Positions 44,570-53,471 of a stretch of 64,000 bases of DNA are shown one piece after another. Origin of the DNA: Thermincola ferriacetica (GTDB lineage: Bacteria; Bacillota; Thermincolia; Thermincolales; Thermincolaceae); contig NZ_LGTE01000004.1 in the NCBI RefSeq assembly GCF_001263415.1, forward strand, positions 92,514 through 156,513, in the 5' to 3' direction. Made by a program: the position numbers and the translations under genes. The notes beneath the pieces are model-generated. The model was not told the DNA's origin and did no database searches. It saw nothing but the letters and a program-made list of their open reading frames with translations. Every line of letters starts with the position of its first letter. Position 1 is the stretch's first letter.

Positions 44570-44980
44570 TAACATAAATTCCTTTCCCACCATACCGATA
44601 CTTTGCAAAGGGGAGGCTTTTTCCTCCGGCTTTTTGGGGGGTCCCCGTCTATCAAGCTAACCTCAAAATTTGCTTACAAACTGAAGGTAATTTCAAATAA
44701 TTTCTTTGTAATTGTCCTGTTTACTCTTATCTCAGTATTTCCTCTGTGTTCTCCGCGCCCTCTGTGGTGATTTTTTAAAACCACAAAGTATGCCGCAAGA
44801 AAATATGTAATAAATTCTCTGTGGTAAACGGTTTTCGCCCACAGCTTCTGAGCAAAGGTTGCTTCACCATTAAAGTGCCAACGGAAACTGCCAAATCCAA
44901 ATGTATAATTATTTTAAAGGTTTTTTGGTTCTGATAACGAATAAAGAATATAATTTTGTTTGTTTACGGGAGGTTGAGGA
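44570..44980. other. 410-base intergenic stretch with degenerate repeat-like text
   Basis: No gene is supported here. The text around 44738-44790 (CTCTGTGTTCTCCGCGCCCTC, split into runs CTCTGTG, TTCTCCGCGCCC, TCTGTGGTGA) and ACCACAAAG that follows, plus CTCTGTGGTAA at 44818, form loosely related inverted and direct pieces (TGTGGT/ACCACA). Similar phrases occur scattered in many bacterial genomes, as far as I recall. Confidence 0.4.
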
Positions 44981-44983
44981 TTA

Positions 44984-46174
44984 ATGTTATATACTCCACA
45001 AAAGGAATTGTTCAACAGAATTACCAAGCTGCAAACTCTACTAAGAGAAAAAGACATTGACGGTGCCTTGATCGTTAAATCCGCAAATTTATTCTATTTT
45101 TCCGGCACAGCCCAAAATGCGTACCTGTTCGTTCCTGCTGAAGGAGCACCGGTATTATTGGTTAAAAAAAGCTTCAGCAGGGCTAAAAAAGAATCGGCCC
45201 TGGAAAATATCATGCAGTTGGTCAGCCTGAAAAAAATACCCGCCCAACTGGCCGAGCTGGGCTGCAAATCCCCGGCCACCCTGGGCCTCGAGATGGATAG
45301 CTTGCCCGCCAGCACTTATTTATTTTTCCAGCAAATATTCCCCGGTGTACGGTTTACAAACGTCTCCGGTCTGATCAGGGAGATAAGGCAAATAAAATCG
45401 GAATATGAAATTAATTTACTGCGTACTTCAGCAAGCAATATGGACAAGATATACAGGCAGATTCCCGGGTTAATAAAGGAAGGCATGGCAGAAATAGAAC
45501 TGGCCGCCCAAATTGAAGGCATGGCAAGAACTGCCGGACATATGGGGTACATCAGCATGCACGCTTTTAACCAAAGCCCTTATTTCGGCCACCTGTTGTC
45601 AGGAGAATCGGGCGCGGTACCGTCAGCCTTTGACGGGCCTACAGGAGGCCCCGGGCTGACTCCCGCCCATCCCCAGGGGGCCGGGTGGAAAAAGATTAAG
45701 GCCGGCGAACCCATATCTATAGATTATGTAGGCTTATGGGACGGTTACATTACGGACCAAACACGGATCTTTTCTATTGGACCCCTGCCGGAAAAACTGC
45801 AAAAAGCCTTTGACCTGGCCCTGGAAATCCAGGCGGCGGTAGTTGAGCAAATGAAACCGGGCGCCAACGGCAGTGACCTGCATGAACTGTCCCTGGCTAT
45901 GGCGGCCAAAGCGGGTTTCGCTGAAAATTATATGGGATATGCGCCGGATCAGGCCCGTTTCCTGGGCCACGGGGTCGGACTGGAACTGGATGAACTGCCT
46001 GTGTTGGCAAAGGGCCTCGATGCAAGGCTGCAACCGGGCATGGTTATTGCCATTGAACCTAAGTTTGTTTTTCCTGGCAAAGGGGTTGTAGGAATAGAGA
46101 ATACTTTTGCGATTACCGAACAGGGCGCGGAACGGATTACTGTAACGCCGGACGAATTAGTGAGGATTGATTAG
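44984..46174 (+). CDS. M24-family Xaa-Pro aminopeptidase/creatinase-like protein
   Basis: This 396-residue protein has an N-terminal creatinase-type domain (1-145) and a pita-bread peptidase domain. The five metal ligands are visible: Asp in SIDYVGLWDG and in ITDQTRIF, His in FLGHGVGLELDELP, Glu in AIEPKFVFP and Glu in VGIENTFAI. It probably removes N-terminal residues before proline. The ATG at 44984 follows GGGAGG. It stands alone. Confidence 0.9.
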   Translation: MLYTPQKELFNRITKLQTLLREKDIDGALIVKSANLFYFSGTAQNAYLFVPAEGAPVLLVKKSFSRAKKESALENIMQLVSLKKIPAQLAELGCKSPATLGLEMDSLPASTYLFFQQIFPGVRFTNVSGLIREIRQIKSEYEINLLRTSASNMDKIYRQIPGLIKEGMAEIELAAQIEGMARTAGHMGYISMHAFNQSPYFGHLLSGESGAVPSAFDGPTGGPGLTPAHPQGAGWKKIKAGEPISIDYVGLWDGYITDQTRIFSIGPLPEKLQKAFDLALEIQAAVVEQMKPGANGSDLHELSLAMAAKAGFAENYMGYAPDQARFLGHGVGLELDELPVLAKGLDARLQPGMVIAIEPKFVFPGKGVVGIENTFAITEQGAERITVTPDELVRID

Positions 46175-46186
46175 GGCTTAAAACAC

Positions 46187-46612
46187 TTAATGTACAATCA
46201 TTACCGGACACTTGGCATGATGAGCGACCCGGTCACTGACACTACCCAGCAGGAATCCTTTGATTTCTCCCATGCCCCTGCTGCCAATGACAATAAGGTC
46301 ATAGCTGTTTTGAGCTTCCTTCAATATTTCCCCGGCCGGATGTCCACTCTTGACCACAGTATTACAGGGCAGAGACCCAAGCAACTCCCGGGCTTTGCGT
46401 AAAATTTCATTAGCTTCTTTCTCCAGGTTGGCTATTACCGGCTGGGGCACGACCATCTCCGTTCCGAAACCCGATATCAAAACCGGAGGGATTACAGTTA
46501 CGTGCATAACCGTTAATTCACCGGCAAACTTTTCCGCTATGGCCGCGGCCTTTTGGAGAGCTTTAAAGGAGCATCCCGATCCGTCAACAGGTACCAAAAT
46601 TTTTTTAAACAC
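46187..46612 (-). CDS. Universal stress protein, UspA family
   Basis: This protein of about 141 residues starts at a GTG (46612) with AAGGGGG upstream, giving VFKKILVPVDGSGCSFKAL. It has the ATP-binding motif GSRGMGEIKGFLLGSVSDRVAHHAKCPVMIV (G-2x-G-9x-G-S). It is convergent with the M24 peptidase gene. Confidence 0.9.
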   Translation of the reverse strand: MFKKILVPVDGSGCSFKALQKAAAIAEKFAGELTVMHVTVIPPVLISGFGTEMVVPQPVIANLEKEANEILRKARELLGSLPCNTVVKSGHPAGEILKEAQNSYDLIVIGSRGMGEIKGFLLGSVSDRVAHHAKCPVMIVH

Positions 46613-46718
46613 AGTGAATTCCCCCTTCACCCTTTTTCCCGCAGGAATTTTTTCGGTACTCCATTACTTCGACCCGCCGGGACGCTGTACCTTCTGCTTA
46701 GCAAAATTTTCAACAAAA

Positions 46719-46775
46719 AAAGGCCCGTTGGTTCCCGACCTTTATAAGGATACCGGAAACAACGCGGCCTCTTCC
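46719..46775 (-). terminator. Terminator after hsp20
   Basis: On the minus strand an imperfect stem (GGCCGCGTTGTTTCC with GGGAACCAACGGGCC) is followed by TTTTTTTGTTG. It follows the hsp20 stop by about 40 bases. Confidence 0.65.
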
Positions 46776-46812
46776 TGACAAACTTTACCAGTCTTTAAGA
46801 TTATATACAATG

Positions 46813-47259
46813 TTATTTAATCTCGATCCTGTTACCCTTGTTTTTCCCAGGTTCTCTCTTGGGCAGTACAATGGACAATACCCCGTTTTCAAATTTTGCG
46901 CTTACCTGGTCGTTTAAAATATTCGGCACATAGAAACTCCTTACCATGGAACCGTATCTTCTTTCTTTGCGGATATAGTTTTCTTTCTCTTCATTGGTTT
47001 CTTCTTTTCTTTCCACTGCTATAGTAAGCCTGTCTTCATTTAGTTCCACGTTAATTTCATCTTTTTTCACCCCTGGAAGTTCCGCTTCCACAACATATTC
47101 TTTATCATTTTCCTTAATGTCCACCCTCATCTGACCGCCGGTATAAAAAGCGGGCCAAAAATGATCGTGGAAAAAGTTTTCAAACACCCCCTCCAAGTCA
47201 AAGATATCTCCCGGTCTTCTCTGTACTCCGTGTCTTCTGTAAGGAGTCAAACCAAACAT
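46813..47259 (-). CDS. Small heat-shock protein Hsp20
   Basis: This 148-residue holdase has an alpha-crystallin domain (DIKENDKEYVVEAELPGVKKDEINVEL... and GVLSIVLPKRE) and a C-terminal basic tail (KGNRIEIK). The protein holds unfolded clients for DnaK/ClpB. A CtsR box lies 25 bases upstream, so it shares control with the dnaK-clpB operon. Confidence 0.95.
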   Translation of the reverse strand: MFGLTPYRRHGVQRRPGDIFDLEGVFENFFHDHFWPAFYTGGQMRVDIKENDKEYVVEAELPGVKKDEINVELNEDRLTIAVERKEETNEEKENYIRKERRYGSMVRSFYVPNILNDQVSAKFENGVLSIVLPKREPGKNKGNRIEIK

Positions 47260-47283
47260 ACAGCAACACCTCCATATTTTTAT

Positions 47284-47300
47284 TTTGACCTTCCCTGACC
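47284..47300 (-). promoter_or_regulatory. CtsR operator upstream of hsp20
   Basis: TTTGACC-TTC-CCTGACC is a tandem heptad of the CtsR type, close to the hsp20 start. The same CCTGACC variant occurs at the dnaK promoter. The rest of the gap to 47520 holds nothing I can assign. Confidence 0.75.
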
Positions 47301-47521
47301 TTTAATTAATATATAACATCATTATTTTTTAAATTCAAATACAATTTTATACAGTTAAGGGCAAACTGAAATTGAAATAATCAAACAATTTTGGATACCT
47401 TAACAAAACGCATTTTTTTTACCAAGACCTTTTAAATGCTTCCTTTTTTAAACAATTTTGCATATGAGCCCTGTGAATTCCAGTTTTGCATAGAATTCCG
47501 TCCGGCAATACATACTTTTGT

Positions 47522-47549
47522 TTGGCATTTTTTTCTGTTACTATATATT
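47522..47549 (+). promoter_or_regulatory. Candidate promoter of the cardiolipin synthase gene
   Basis: TTGGCA (47522-47527) and TATATT (47544-47549) are separated by 16 bases, 39 bases before the start codon. Confidence 0.45.
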
Positions 47550-47587
47550 GTAAGAACTATGAGCGTTCAAATACAGGAGGCCAATAA

Positions 47588-49072
47588 ATGTTGGGAACTT
47601 TTTGGTCGGCATACGGTGAAAAAATATTATGGGTCTATTCCTTCTCCTCGACAATCCTCATCATCATAGTCAGTATCCTGATTTTTATGGAACGGCGCAA
47701 CCCTTATAAAACCATTGCCTGGCTGGCCGTGATCAACGTTTTTCCTATCCTAGGGTTTATTTTTTACTTCATGTTCGGACAAAACCGGCGCAAACGCAAA
47801 CTAATTCGAACCAAATATATCAACGAAATGAACCATTTGCGTGAAATAGTCCGCCGCCAGATCGAGTGTATAAACAGCAACCGGGAAGCAGCCGTAGAAG
47901 CCCTGGGCAGTAAAAAGCAGCTAATCAGCCTGCTGCTTAACAATGCCCATGCGCCCTTCACAAGGAGGAACCGGGCCCAGGTCCTGTCTGACGGCCAGGA
48001 AGCCTTTGCCGCCATGTTTGCGGAAATGGAAAAAGCCCAGGATCATATACACCTGGAATATTACATAATCCGTGACGACAATATCGGAAATCAACTAAAG
48101 AATCTATTAATCAGCAAAGCCAAAAGCGGCGTAAAAGTCAGGGTAATTTACGATGCCGTAGGAAGTTGGAAGCTTTCCAAAAAGTATATCAGCGATCTCC
48201 GTGACAGCGGTGTTCAGATAGAACCCTTTTTACCCGTTGCCCTGCCTTTTATCAACAATAAGTTAAATTACCGTAATCATCGAAAAATAACCGTAATCGA
48301 CGGTAAAGTGGGGTTTCTTGGCGGCCTGAATATTGGCGATGAGTATCTCGGCTGCCATCCCAAATTGGGCAAATGGCGGGATACGCACCTGAAACTGGAA
48401 GGTACTGCTGTCCATTTTCTGCAGGTTATCTTCCTGCTGGACTGGGAGTTTGTAAGTGGGGAAAGGCTGTCTAACCCAACCTATTTCCCTGAAGAACCGT
48501 GTCCGGGAATTGACCCGGCAAAAGGCAAAGTCATCCAGATAGCAGCCAGTGGTCCCGACTCTGACTGGGAAGCAATACGCCAGTCTTACTTCGCCATGAT
48601 TAATGCTGCTGAACATTCCATCAAAATCACAACCCCATATCTTATCCCGGATGAAGGAATTTTGCTGGCCCTAAAAACATCTGCTCTCAGCGGCGTAAAT
48701 ATAAAAATCATTTTACCCGGCAAACCGGACCATAAAATAGTACAGTGGGCCTCCCAAAGTTATTTCGAAGAATTGATGGAAGCCGGTATCGAGATATACC
48801 TTTACCAGCCTGGATTCATACACGCAAAGATTATTTCTGTGGACGGCGAGGTGGCCTCTCTGGGTTCCGCCAATTTAGACATGCGCAGTTTTCAAATAAA
48901 TTTTGAAGTAAATGCCATGTTATATAATAAGACTTTAGTAGAAAAAATAGATGCTGACTTTGAGGCGGACCTGGCAAAATCGCTCAAACTGCAAATGTCC
49001 GATGTGGCGGATAAACCTTTGCCGGCCAGAATTCGCCAGTCAGCGGCCCGTTTGCTTTCCCCTCTATTATGA
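47588..49072 (+). CDS. cls: Cardiolipin synthase
   Basis: This 494-residue membrane phospholipase-D-superfamily enzyme has two N-terminal helices and two HKD motifs: HRKITVID.VGFLGG (about residues 232-245) and HAKIISVD.VASLGS (about 410-425). It joins two phosphatidylglycerols to cardiolipin. The start has CAGGAGG. The downstream glycogen phosphorylase is on the same strand, 94 bases on. Confidence 0.95.
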   Translation: MLGTFWSAYGEKILWVYSFSSTILIIIVSILIFMERRNPYKTIAWLAVINVFPILGFIFYFMFGQNRRKRKLIRTKYINEMNHLREIVRRQIECINSNREAAVEALGSKKQLISLLLNNAHAPFTRRNRAQVLSDGQEAFAAMFAEMEKAQDHIHLEYYIIRDDNIGNQLKNLLISKAKSGVKVRVIYDAVGSWKLSKKYISDLRDSGVQIEPFLPVALPFINNKLNYRNHRKITVIDGKVGFLGGLNIGDEYLGCHPKLGKWRDTHLKLEGTAVHFLQVIFLLDWEFVSGERLSNPTYFPEEPCPGIDPAKGKVIQIAASGPDSDWEAIRQSYFAMINAAEHSIKITTPYLIPDEGILLALKTSALSGVNIKIILPGKPDHKIVQWASQSYFEELMEAGIEIYLYQPGFIHAKIISVDGEVASLGSANLDMRSFQINFEVNAMLYNKTLVEKIDADFEADLAKSLKLQMSDVADKPLPARIRQSAARLLSPLL

Positions 49073-49166
49073 CAAGAGAAAACAATATTAGACAGGAATT
49101 CTTTCATTTTTGTTTAATATTGTTTAATATATTATTTCTAAACGGAAGGTGTTGTTGAGGTGATCC

Positions 49167-51605
49167 ATGTTTAAAAATAAAGAAGAATTTAAACAGGCTT
49201 TTCTGGAAAAACTGCACACCCTATATGGCGAGTGCCTCGATGAAGCATCCGACCTGGACAAATATAACGCTTTAGGCAGCATGATTCGGGATCACATCGC
49301 CAAGTACTGGGCGCAGACAAATAAACAGTATCGAAAAAAAGAAGTAAAACAAGTCTACTACTTTTCCATGGAATTCTTGTTGGGCAGGCTGCTCGGGGCA
49401 AATCTGATTAACCTGTCGGCAAAAAAGATGTGTGAAGAAGCATTAAAAGAATTAGGCATAGATTTAAACTTACTGGAAAACATAGAACCTGATGCCGGTC
49501 TCGGAAACGGCGGTCTCGGCCGCCTGGCAGCTTGTTTTCTTGATTCCCTGGCCTCCCTGAGCCTTCCCGGACATGGCTGTGGTATCCGGTATAAATATGG
49601 TTTTTTTGAGCAAAGAATTGTGGACGGTTATCAGGTGGAACTGCCGGATAACTGGTTAAGGGACGGCAACGTGTGGGAAATCCGGAAGGCCGATAATGCC
49701 GTGGAAGTCCGGTTCTACGGAAATGTCCGGGTGGAAGAGCAAGACGGCAGGACAGTCTTTATCCATGAAAACTATGAGCCGATAATTGCAGTGCCTTATG
49801 ACACACCTATTATCGGTTACGAACGCAATACCGTTAATACCCTGCGGTTGTGGAGCGCTGAGCCGGCCATTAAAGATTTTGATTTTTCTTCTTTCAGTCG
49901 CGGTGATTATGTCAAGGCGGTAGAATACAGGTCTTCGGTGGAATCCATTTCACAGATACTCTACCCCGATGAAAGCCATTACAAAGGCCGGGAACTACGC
50001 CTGAAGCAACAGTATTTTTTCGTTTCAGCCGGACTGCAATGTATTGTTCGCCGCTATAAAAAATACCATGGTTCGCTGAAATGCTTCCACAAAAAAATAG
50101 CAATTCATGTTAATGATACCCACCCCGTCCTGGCTATCCCGGAACTAATGCGTATACTGATAGACGAAGAAGGTATGGGCTGGGATGAAGCCTGGGATAT
50201 AACCGTCAAAACCATCTCATATACCAACCATACAATTTTGACTGAAGCCCTGGAAAAATGGCCCGTCGATATGTTCCGGAACTTACTGCCCAGGATTTAC
50301 ATGATCGTCCACGAAATCAATGAACGGTTCTGCCGGGAACTGTGGAACAAATATCCCGGAGACTGGGACAGAATTCACAAAATGGCTATTATAGCCGACG
50401 GCCAGGTCAAAATGGCCCACCTGGCTATCGTTGGAAGTCATAGTATTAACGGCGTATCTAAAATACATACGGAAATCCTGAAGAATCAAGAAATGAAGAA
50501 CTTTTATGAGGTTTACCCCCACAAGTTCAATAATAAAACCAATGGCGTCACACATAGGAGGTGGCTGCTTAAAGCAAACCCGGCCCTGGCCAACTTAATT
50601 TCTGAAACCATTGGCGCTAACTGGATTAAATACCCCATTGACCTGATTAGTCTGGAAAAATACAGGAATGACACAGCTTTCCTCGACAAATTGGCCCAAA
50701 TCAAACAGCGTAATAAAGCGCAGTTAGCCAAGTATATCAAAGATAAATACAACATCAGCGTAGACCTTTATTCAATCTTTGATGTACAGGTTAAACGAAT
50801 GCACGCCTATAAGAGACAGTTATTAAATGTACTGCATATTATGGACCTTTACAACCGGCTCCGTGAAAACCCCGATTTGGACATTGTACCCCGAACCTTT
50901 ATCTTTGGCGCCAAGGCCTCGCCCAGTTACGTTCATGCTAAAACCACTATCAAACTGATTAATACCCTGGCCTCAATGATCAACAATGATAAGCGCATAA
51001 AAGATAAAATCAAAGTCATATTCCTGGAGAATTACCGGGTTACCCTGGCCGAAATGATTTTCCCGGCAGCCGATTTAAGCGAACAAATTTCCACCGCCGG
51101 CAAAGAGGCCTCGGGCACGGGCAATATGAAATTTATGATGAACGGCGCCGTTACTATTGGCACTATGGATGGCGCGAATATTGAAATTTGCGAGGTGGTA
51201 GGCCGCGACAACATTTTTATCTTTGGCCTTACGGCAGAAGAAGTGGCCAACTATTATCACAACGGCGGCTACTGTTCATGGGATGTTTATGCCAAAGACT
51301 CAAGGGTAAAAACCGTTGTGGACCAGTTGGTTAACGGTTTTTTCCCGGTAGCCGGCGAAGAATTCCGCATCCTTTATGATGATCTAACTCATAACAATGA
51401 TCCCTTCTTCGTATTAAAGGATTTTGCTTCATATGCCGATACTCAGTTAGAGGTGGATAAAACCTTCAGGGATAAATATAAATGGCAGAAAATGTCTCTA
51501 GTCAACATTGCTCACTCAGGTAAATTCTCCAGCGACAGGACAATCACCGAATATGCCACCCAAATCTGGAAGATTAAACCGGAAATAATTACAAATCCTA
51601 GGTGA
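49167..51605 (+). CDS. glgP: Glycogen/maltodextrin phosphorylase
   Basis: This 812-residue PLP enzyme releases glucose-1-phosphate from alpha-glucan. The PLP-lysine motif is EASGTGNMKFMMNGAVTIGTMDGAN. The N-terminal region has the full-length (E. coli GlgP/MalP type) fold, with RLLGANLINL and NGGLGRLAACFLDS. No glycogen synthesis gene is adjacent. The ATG at 49167 follows TTGAGG. It ends just before repeat copy 2. Confidence 0.95.
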   Translation: MFKNKEEFKQAFLEKLHTLYGECLDEASDLDKYNALGSMIRDHIAKYWAQTNKQYRKKEVKQVYYFSMEFLLGRLLGANLINLSAKKMCEEALKELGIDLNLLENIEPDAGLGNGGLGRLAACFLDSLASLSLPGHGCGIRYKYGFFEQRIVDGYQVELPDNWLRDGNVWEIRKADNAVEVRFYGNVRVEEQDGRTVFIHENYEPIIAVPYDTPIIGYERNTVNTLRLWSAEPAIKDFDFSSFSRGDYVKAVEYRSSVESISQILYPDESHYKGRELRLKQQYFFVSAGLQCIVRRYKKYHGSLKCFHKKIAIHVNDTHPVLAIPELMRILIDEEGMGWDEAWDITVKTISYTNHTILTEALEKWPVDMFRNLLPRIYMIVHEINERFCRELWNKYPGDWDRIHKMAIIADGQVKMAHLAIVGSHSINGVSKIHTEILKNQEMKNFYEVYPHKFNNKTNGVTHRRWLLKANPALANLISETIGANWIKYPIDLISLEKYRNDTAFLDKLAQIKQRNKAQLAKYIKDKYNISVDLYSIFDVQVKRMHAYKRQLLNVLHIMDLYNRLRENPDLDIVPRTFIFGAKASPSYVHAKTTIKLINTLASMINNDKRIKDKIKVIFLENYRVTLAEMIFPAADLSEQISTAGKEASGTGNMKFMMNGAVTIGTMDGANIEICEVVGRDNIFIFGLTAEEVANYYHNGGYCSWDVYAKDSRVKTVVDQLVNGFFPVAGEEFRILYDDLTHNNDPFFVLKDFASYADTQLEVDKTFRDKYKWQKMSLVNIAHSGKFSSDRTITEYATQIWKIKPEIITNPR

Positions 51606-51631
51606 TAGGGTTCCCCGCCAGGTTTTTACAT

Positions 51632-51980
51632 GGAGAGGTGGGTGGGTTCTCATGCTACCGTTAAGAAGCGACTACACCCGCAAACCACAGACAGGAAGGC
51701 AGAAAGTTCCCGCATGTTCGAAAATGGCAAAGGGCGCTGTGCTACAAAAAAGAAACTGCCGCTGTGGAAGTAAAACAACCGTTGCTCCGAGGTTACGGGC
51801 GGAGACAGTGTAAAACTCCGTTCAGTTGAAATCTCTGACCCCGGCCAAATCGCCGTCCATGGCTCGTGGCCGGGTTTCCGGCGTCCGTGCCGGAAACAGC
51901 GATTTCAAGCCCTCACTGTCGTTAACACTGTCTACCCGCCCTCCACCAAGTCGCAACTTATTGTTTTACCTCAACAGCGG
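51632..51980. repeat. Nested quasi-palindromic repeat element, copy 2
   Basis: The core (51759-51980) matches copy 1 almost base for base from 51781 to 51969. The outer stem is built from different sequence. CCGCTGTGGAAGTAAAACAA (51759-51778) pairs with 51961-51980, against a GCTGGGGAGGT stem in copy 1. Inner stems are kept, with one mismatch in GAAATCTCTG. The left edge has the same G-rich motif (51632-51646). The extra left arm (about 51690-51758) resembles the reverse complement of the right arm of copy 1. No open frame spans it. It lies between glgP and the 3' end of rfbB. Confidence 0.8.
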
Positions 51981-52045
51981 CCTCTTACTCCCCCTTACCC
52001 AACCTTCCAATAGACGTATCAGAGCGTAGGAAACATTTAACCTCC

Positions 52046-53089
52046 TTACGTCCCATAGTTCATCTCGAGCCATTTTTTGTAGTCACCTGTTTTCACACTT
52101 TCTACCCAATCTTTATTGTGCAGATACCAGTCGATGGTTTTGTTTAATCCGGTTTCAAAGGTTTCCCGCGGTTTCCAGCCTAATTGGTCTCTGATCTTTG
52201 TTGCATCAATGGCATAGCGCAGGTCATGACCGGGCCTGTCTTTGACAAAAGTAATGAGCTTTTTGAATTCCTGCGGGTCTTTGTCCAGCTTTTCGCCAAG
52301 CAGGTCGCATATCTTGTGTACTATATCAATATTTTTCCACTGGTTATTACCGCCAATATTATATGTCTCTCCAACATTCCCCTTCTCTATGACCGTCCAG
52401 ATAGCCTCGCAGTGGTCCTCTACAAAAAGCCAGTCCCGCACGTTTTCGCCGGTGCCGTAGACAGGTAAACTTTTTCCTTCCAAGGCATGTAAAATCATCA
52501 GGGGAATAAGTTTTTCGGGAAATTGGTAAGGTCCGTAATTATTGGAACAGTTCGTTACCTTAACAGGCAAGCCATAGGTACGGTGATAAGCCCTGACCAA
52601 ATGGTCGCTGGAAGCCTTGGAAGCCGAATAAGGGCTACTGGGGTCATATCGGGTTTCTTCCGTAAAATATCCTGTTTCACCCAGCGAACCGTATACCTCG
52701 TCGGTACTTACGTGGTGAAACAGTTTCCCCGGCCGGTCTCCCCAGTATTTACGACAGGCTTCCAATAAATTAAAAGTGCCTAAAATATTGGTGTTAATAA
52801 AATCAGCCGGCCCCAGGATGCTTCTGTCCACGTGGCTTTCCGCAGCAAAATGGACAACTATGTCCGGTTCGTATTTTTCAAATACGGCAGCCACGGTCGA
52901 ATAATCGGCTATATCACCGCGCACAAACACATAATTTTGCTTGGCCTGAATATTTTTTAAGTTCAGCAGATTAGCCGCGTATGTCAGCTTGTCGAGGTTT
53001 ATAAATCGGCAGTCAGGGTACCTGGGTACAAACAGATTCAGGAAATTTGACCCGATAAACCCCGCTCCGCCCGTCACCAGTATTTTCAT
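52046..53089 (-). CDS. rfbB: dTDP-glucose 4,6-dehydratase
   Basis: This 347-residue short-chain dehydrogenase has [10 protein letters not shown] for NAD and the YSASKAS catalytic Tyr/Lys. It converts dTDP-glucose to dTDP-4-keto-6-deoxyglucose for L-rhamnose and other deoxysugars. No rfbA, rfbC or rfbD is next to it, which is unusual for a rhamnose cluster. AGGAGCG precedes the ATG. Confidence 0.94.
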   Translation of the reverse strand: MKILVTGGAGFIGSNFLNLFVPRYPDCRFINLDKLTYAANLLNLKNIQAKQNYVFVRGDIADYSTVAAVFEKYEPDIVVHFAAESHVDRSILGPADFINTNILGTFNLLEACRKYWGDRPGKLFHHVSTDEVYGSLGETGYFTEETRYDPSSPYSASKASSDHLVRAYHRTYGLPVKVTNCSNNYGPYQFPEKLIPLMILHALEGKSLPVYGTGENVRDWLFVEDHCEAIWTVIEKGNVGETYNIGGNNQWKNIDIVHKICDLLGEKLDKDPQEFKKLITFVKDRPGHDLRYAIDATKIRDQLGWKPRETFETGLNKTIDWYLHNKDWVESVKTGDYKKWLEMNYGT

Positions 53090-53099
53090 TTTATCGCTC

Positions 53100-53456
53100 C
53101 TTTATTTTAAATTGTAATCAATAACTTTAAGCGCCCATAGTTTTTATTTGTTCACCTTTAGACTGTGTGCCCTTTCCTGAAAATATTTAACATTCGTTCC
53201 AGAATTCCTGTCTACACCGGGGGCTTTTTCCCACGTACCTGTTTAATTTTTAATGAAAATCAGGTATAATCAGTTACCGCCAGCCTGTTTTTTTCGGATA
53301 ATTGGCTTTGCTAGCATGTCTTTAAAACTACACCCACTGTGTCCGTCCTGGAACGATTTCTTACAAATTGGAAGTATTTAATAATGTACACGCAGAAAAA
53401 TGAATAAAAAAGCATGACCGAGTCATAAAAGCAAGACCGTCGTAACAAAGGCTTCA
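53100..53456. other. Divergent intergenic region without recognised feature
   Basis: This 360-base AT-rich gap separates rfbB (minus) from the L,D-transpeptidase gene (plus) and must contain both promoters. A weak inverted pair (CGTTCCAG near 53195, CTGGAACG near 53349) is visible. A stretch with repeated GACCG (53417-53450) lies just upstream of the transpeptidase start. I could not match either to a known riboswitch. Confidence 0.4.
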
Positions 53457-53471
53457 TTGAGGTACGTAAAC

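Noticed and set aside
53380..53471. Possible c-di-AMP or c-di-GMP riboswitch before the L,D-transpeptidase gene
   Set aside because: The GACCG repeats do not match the conserved cores of either class as I know them.
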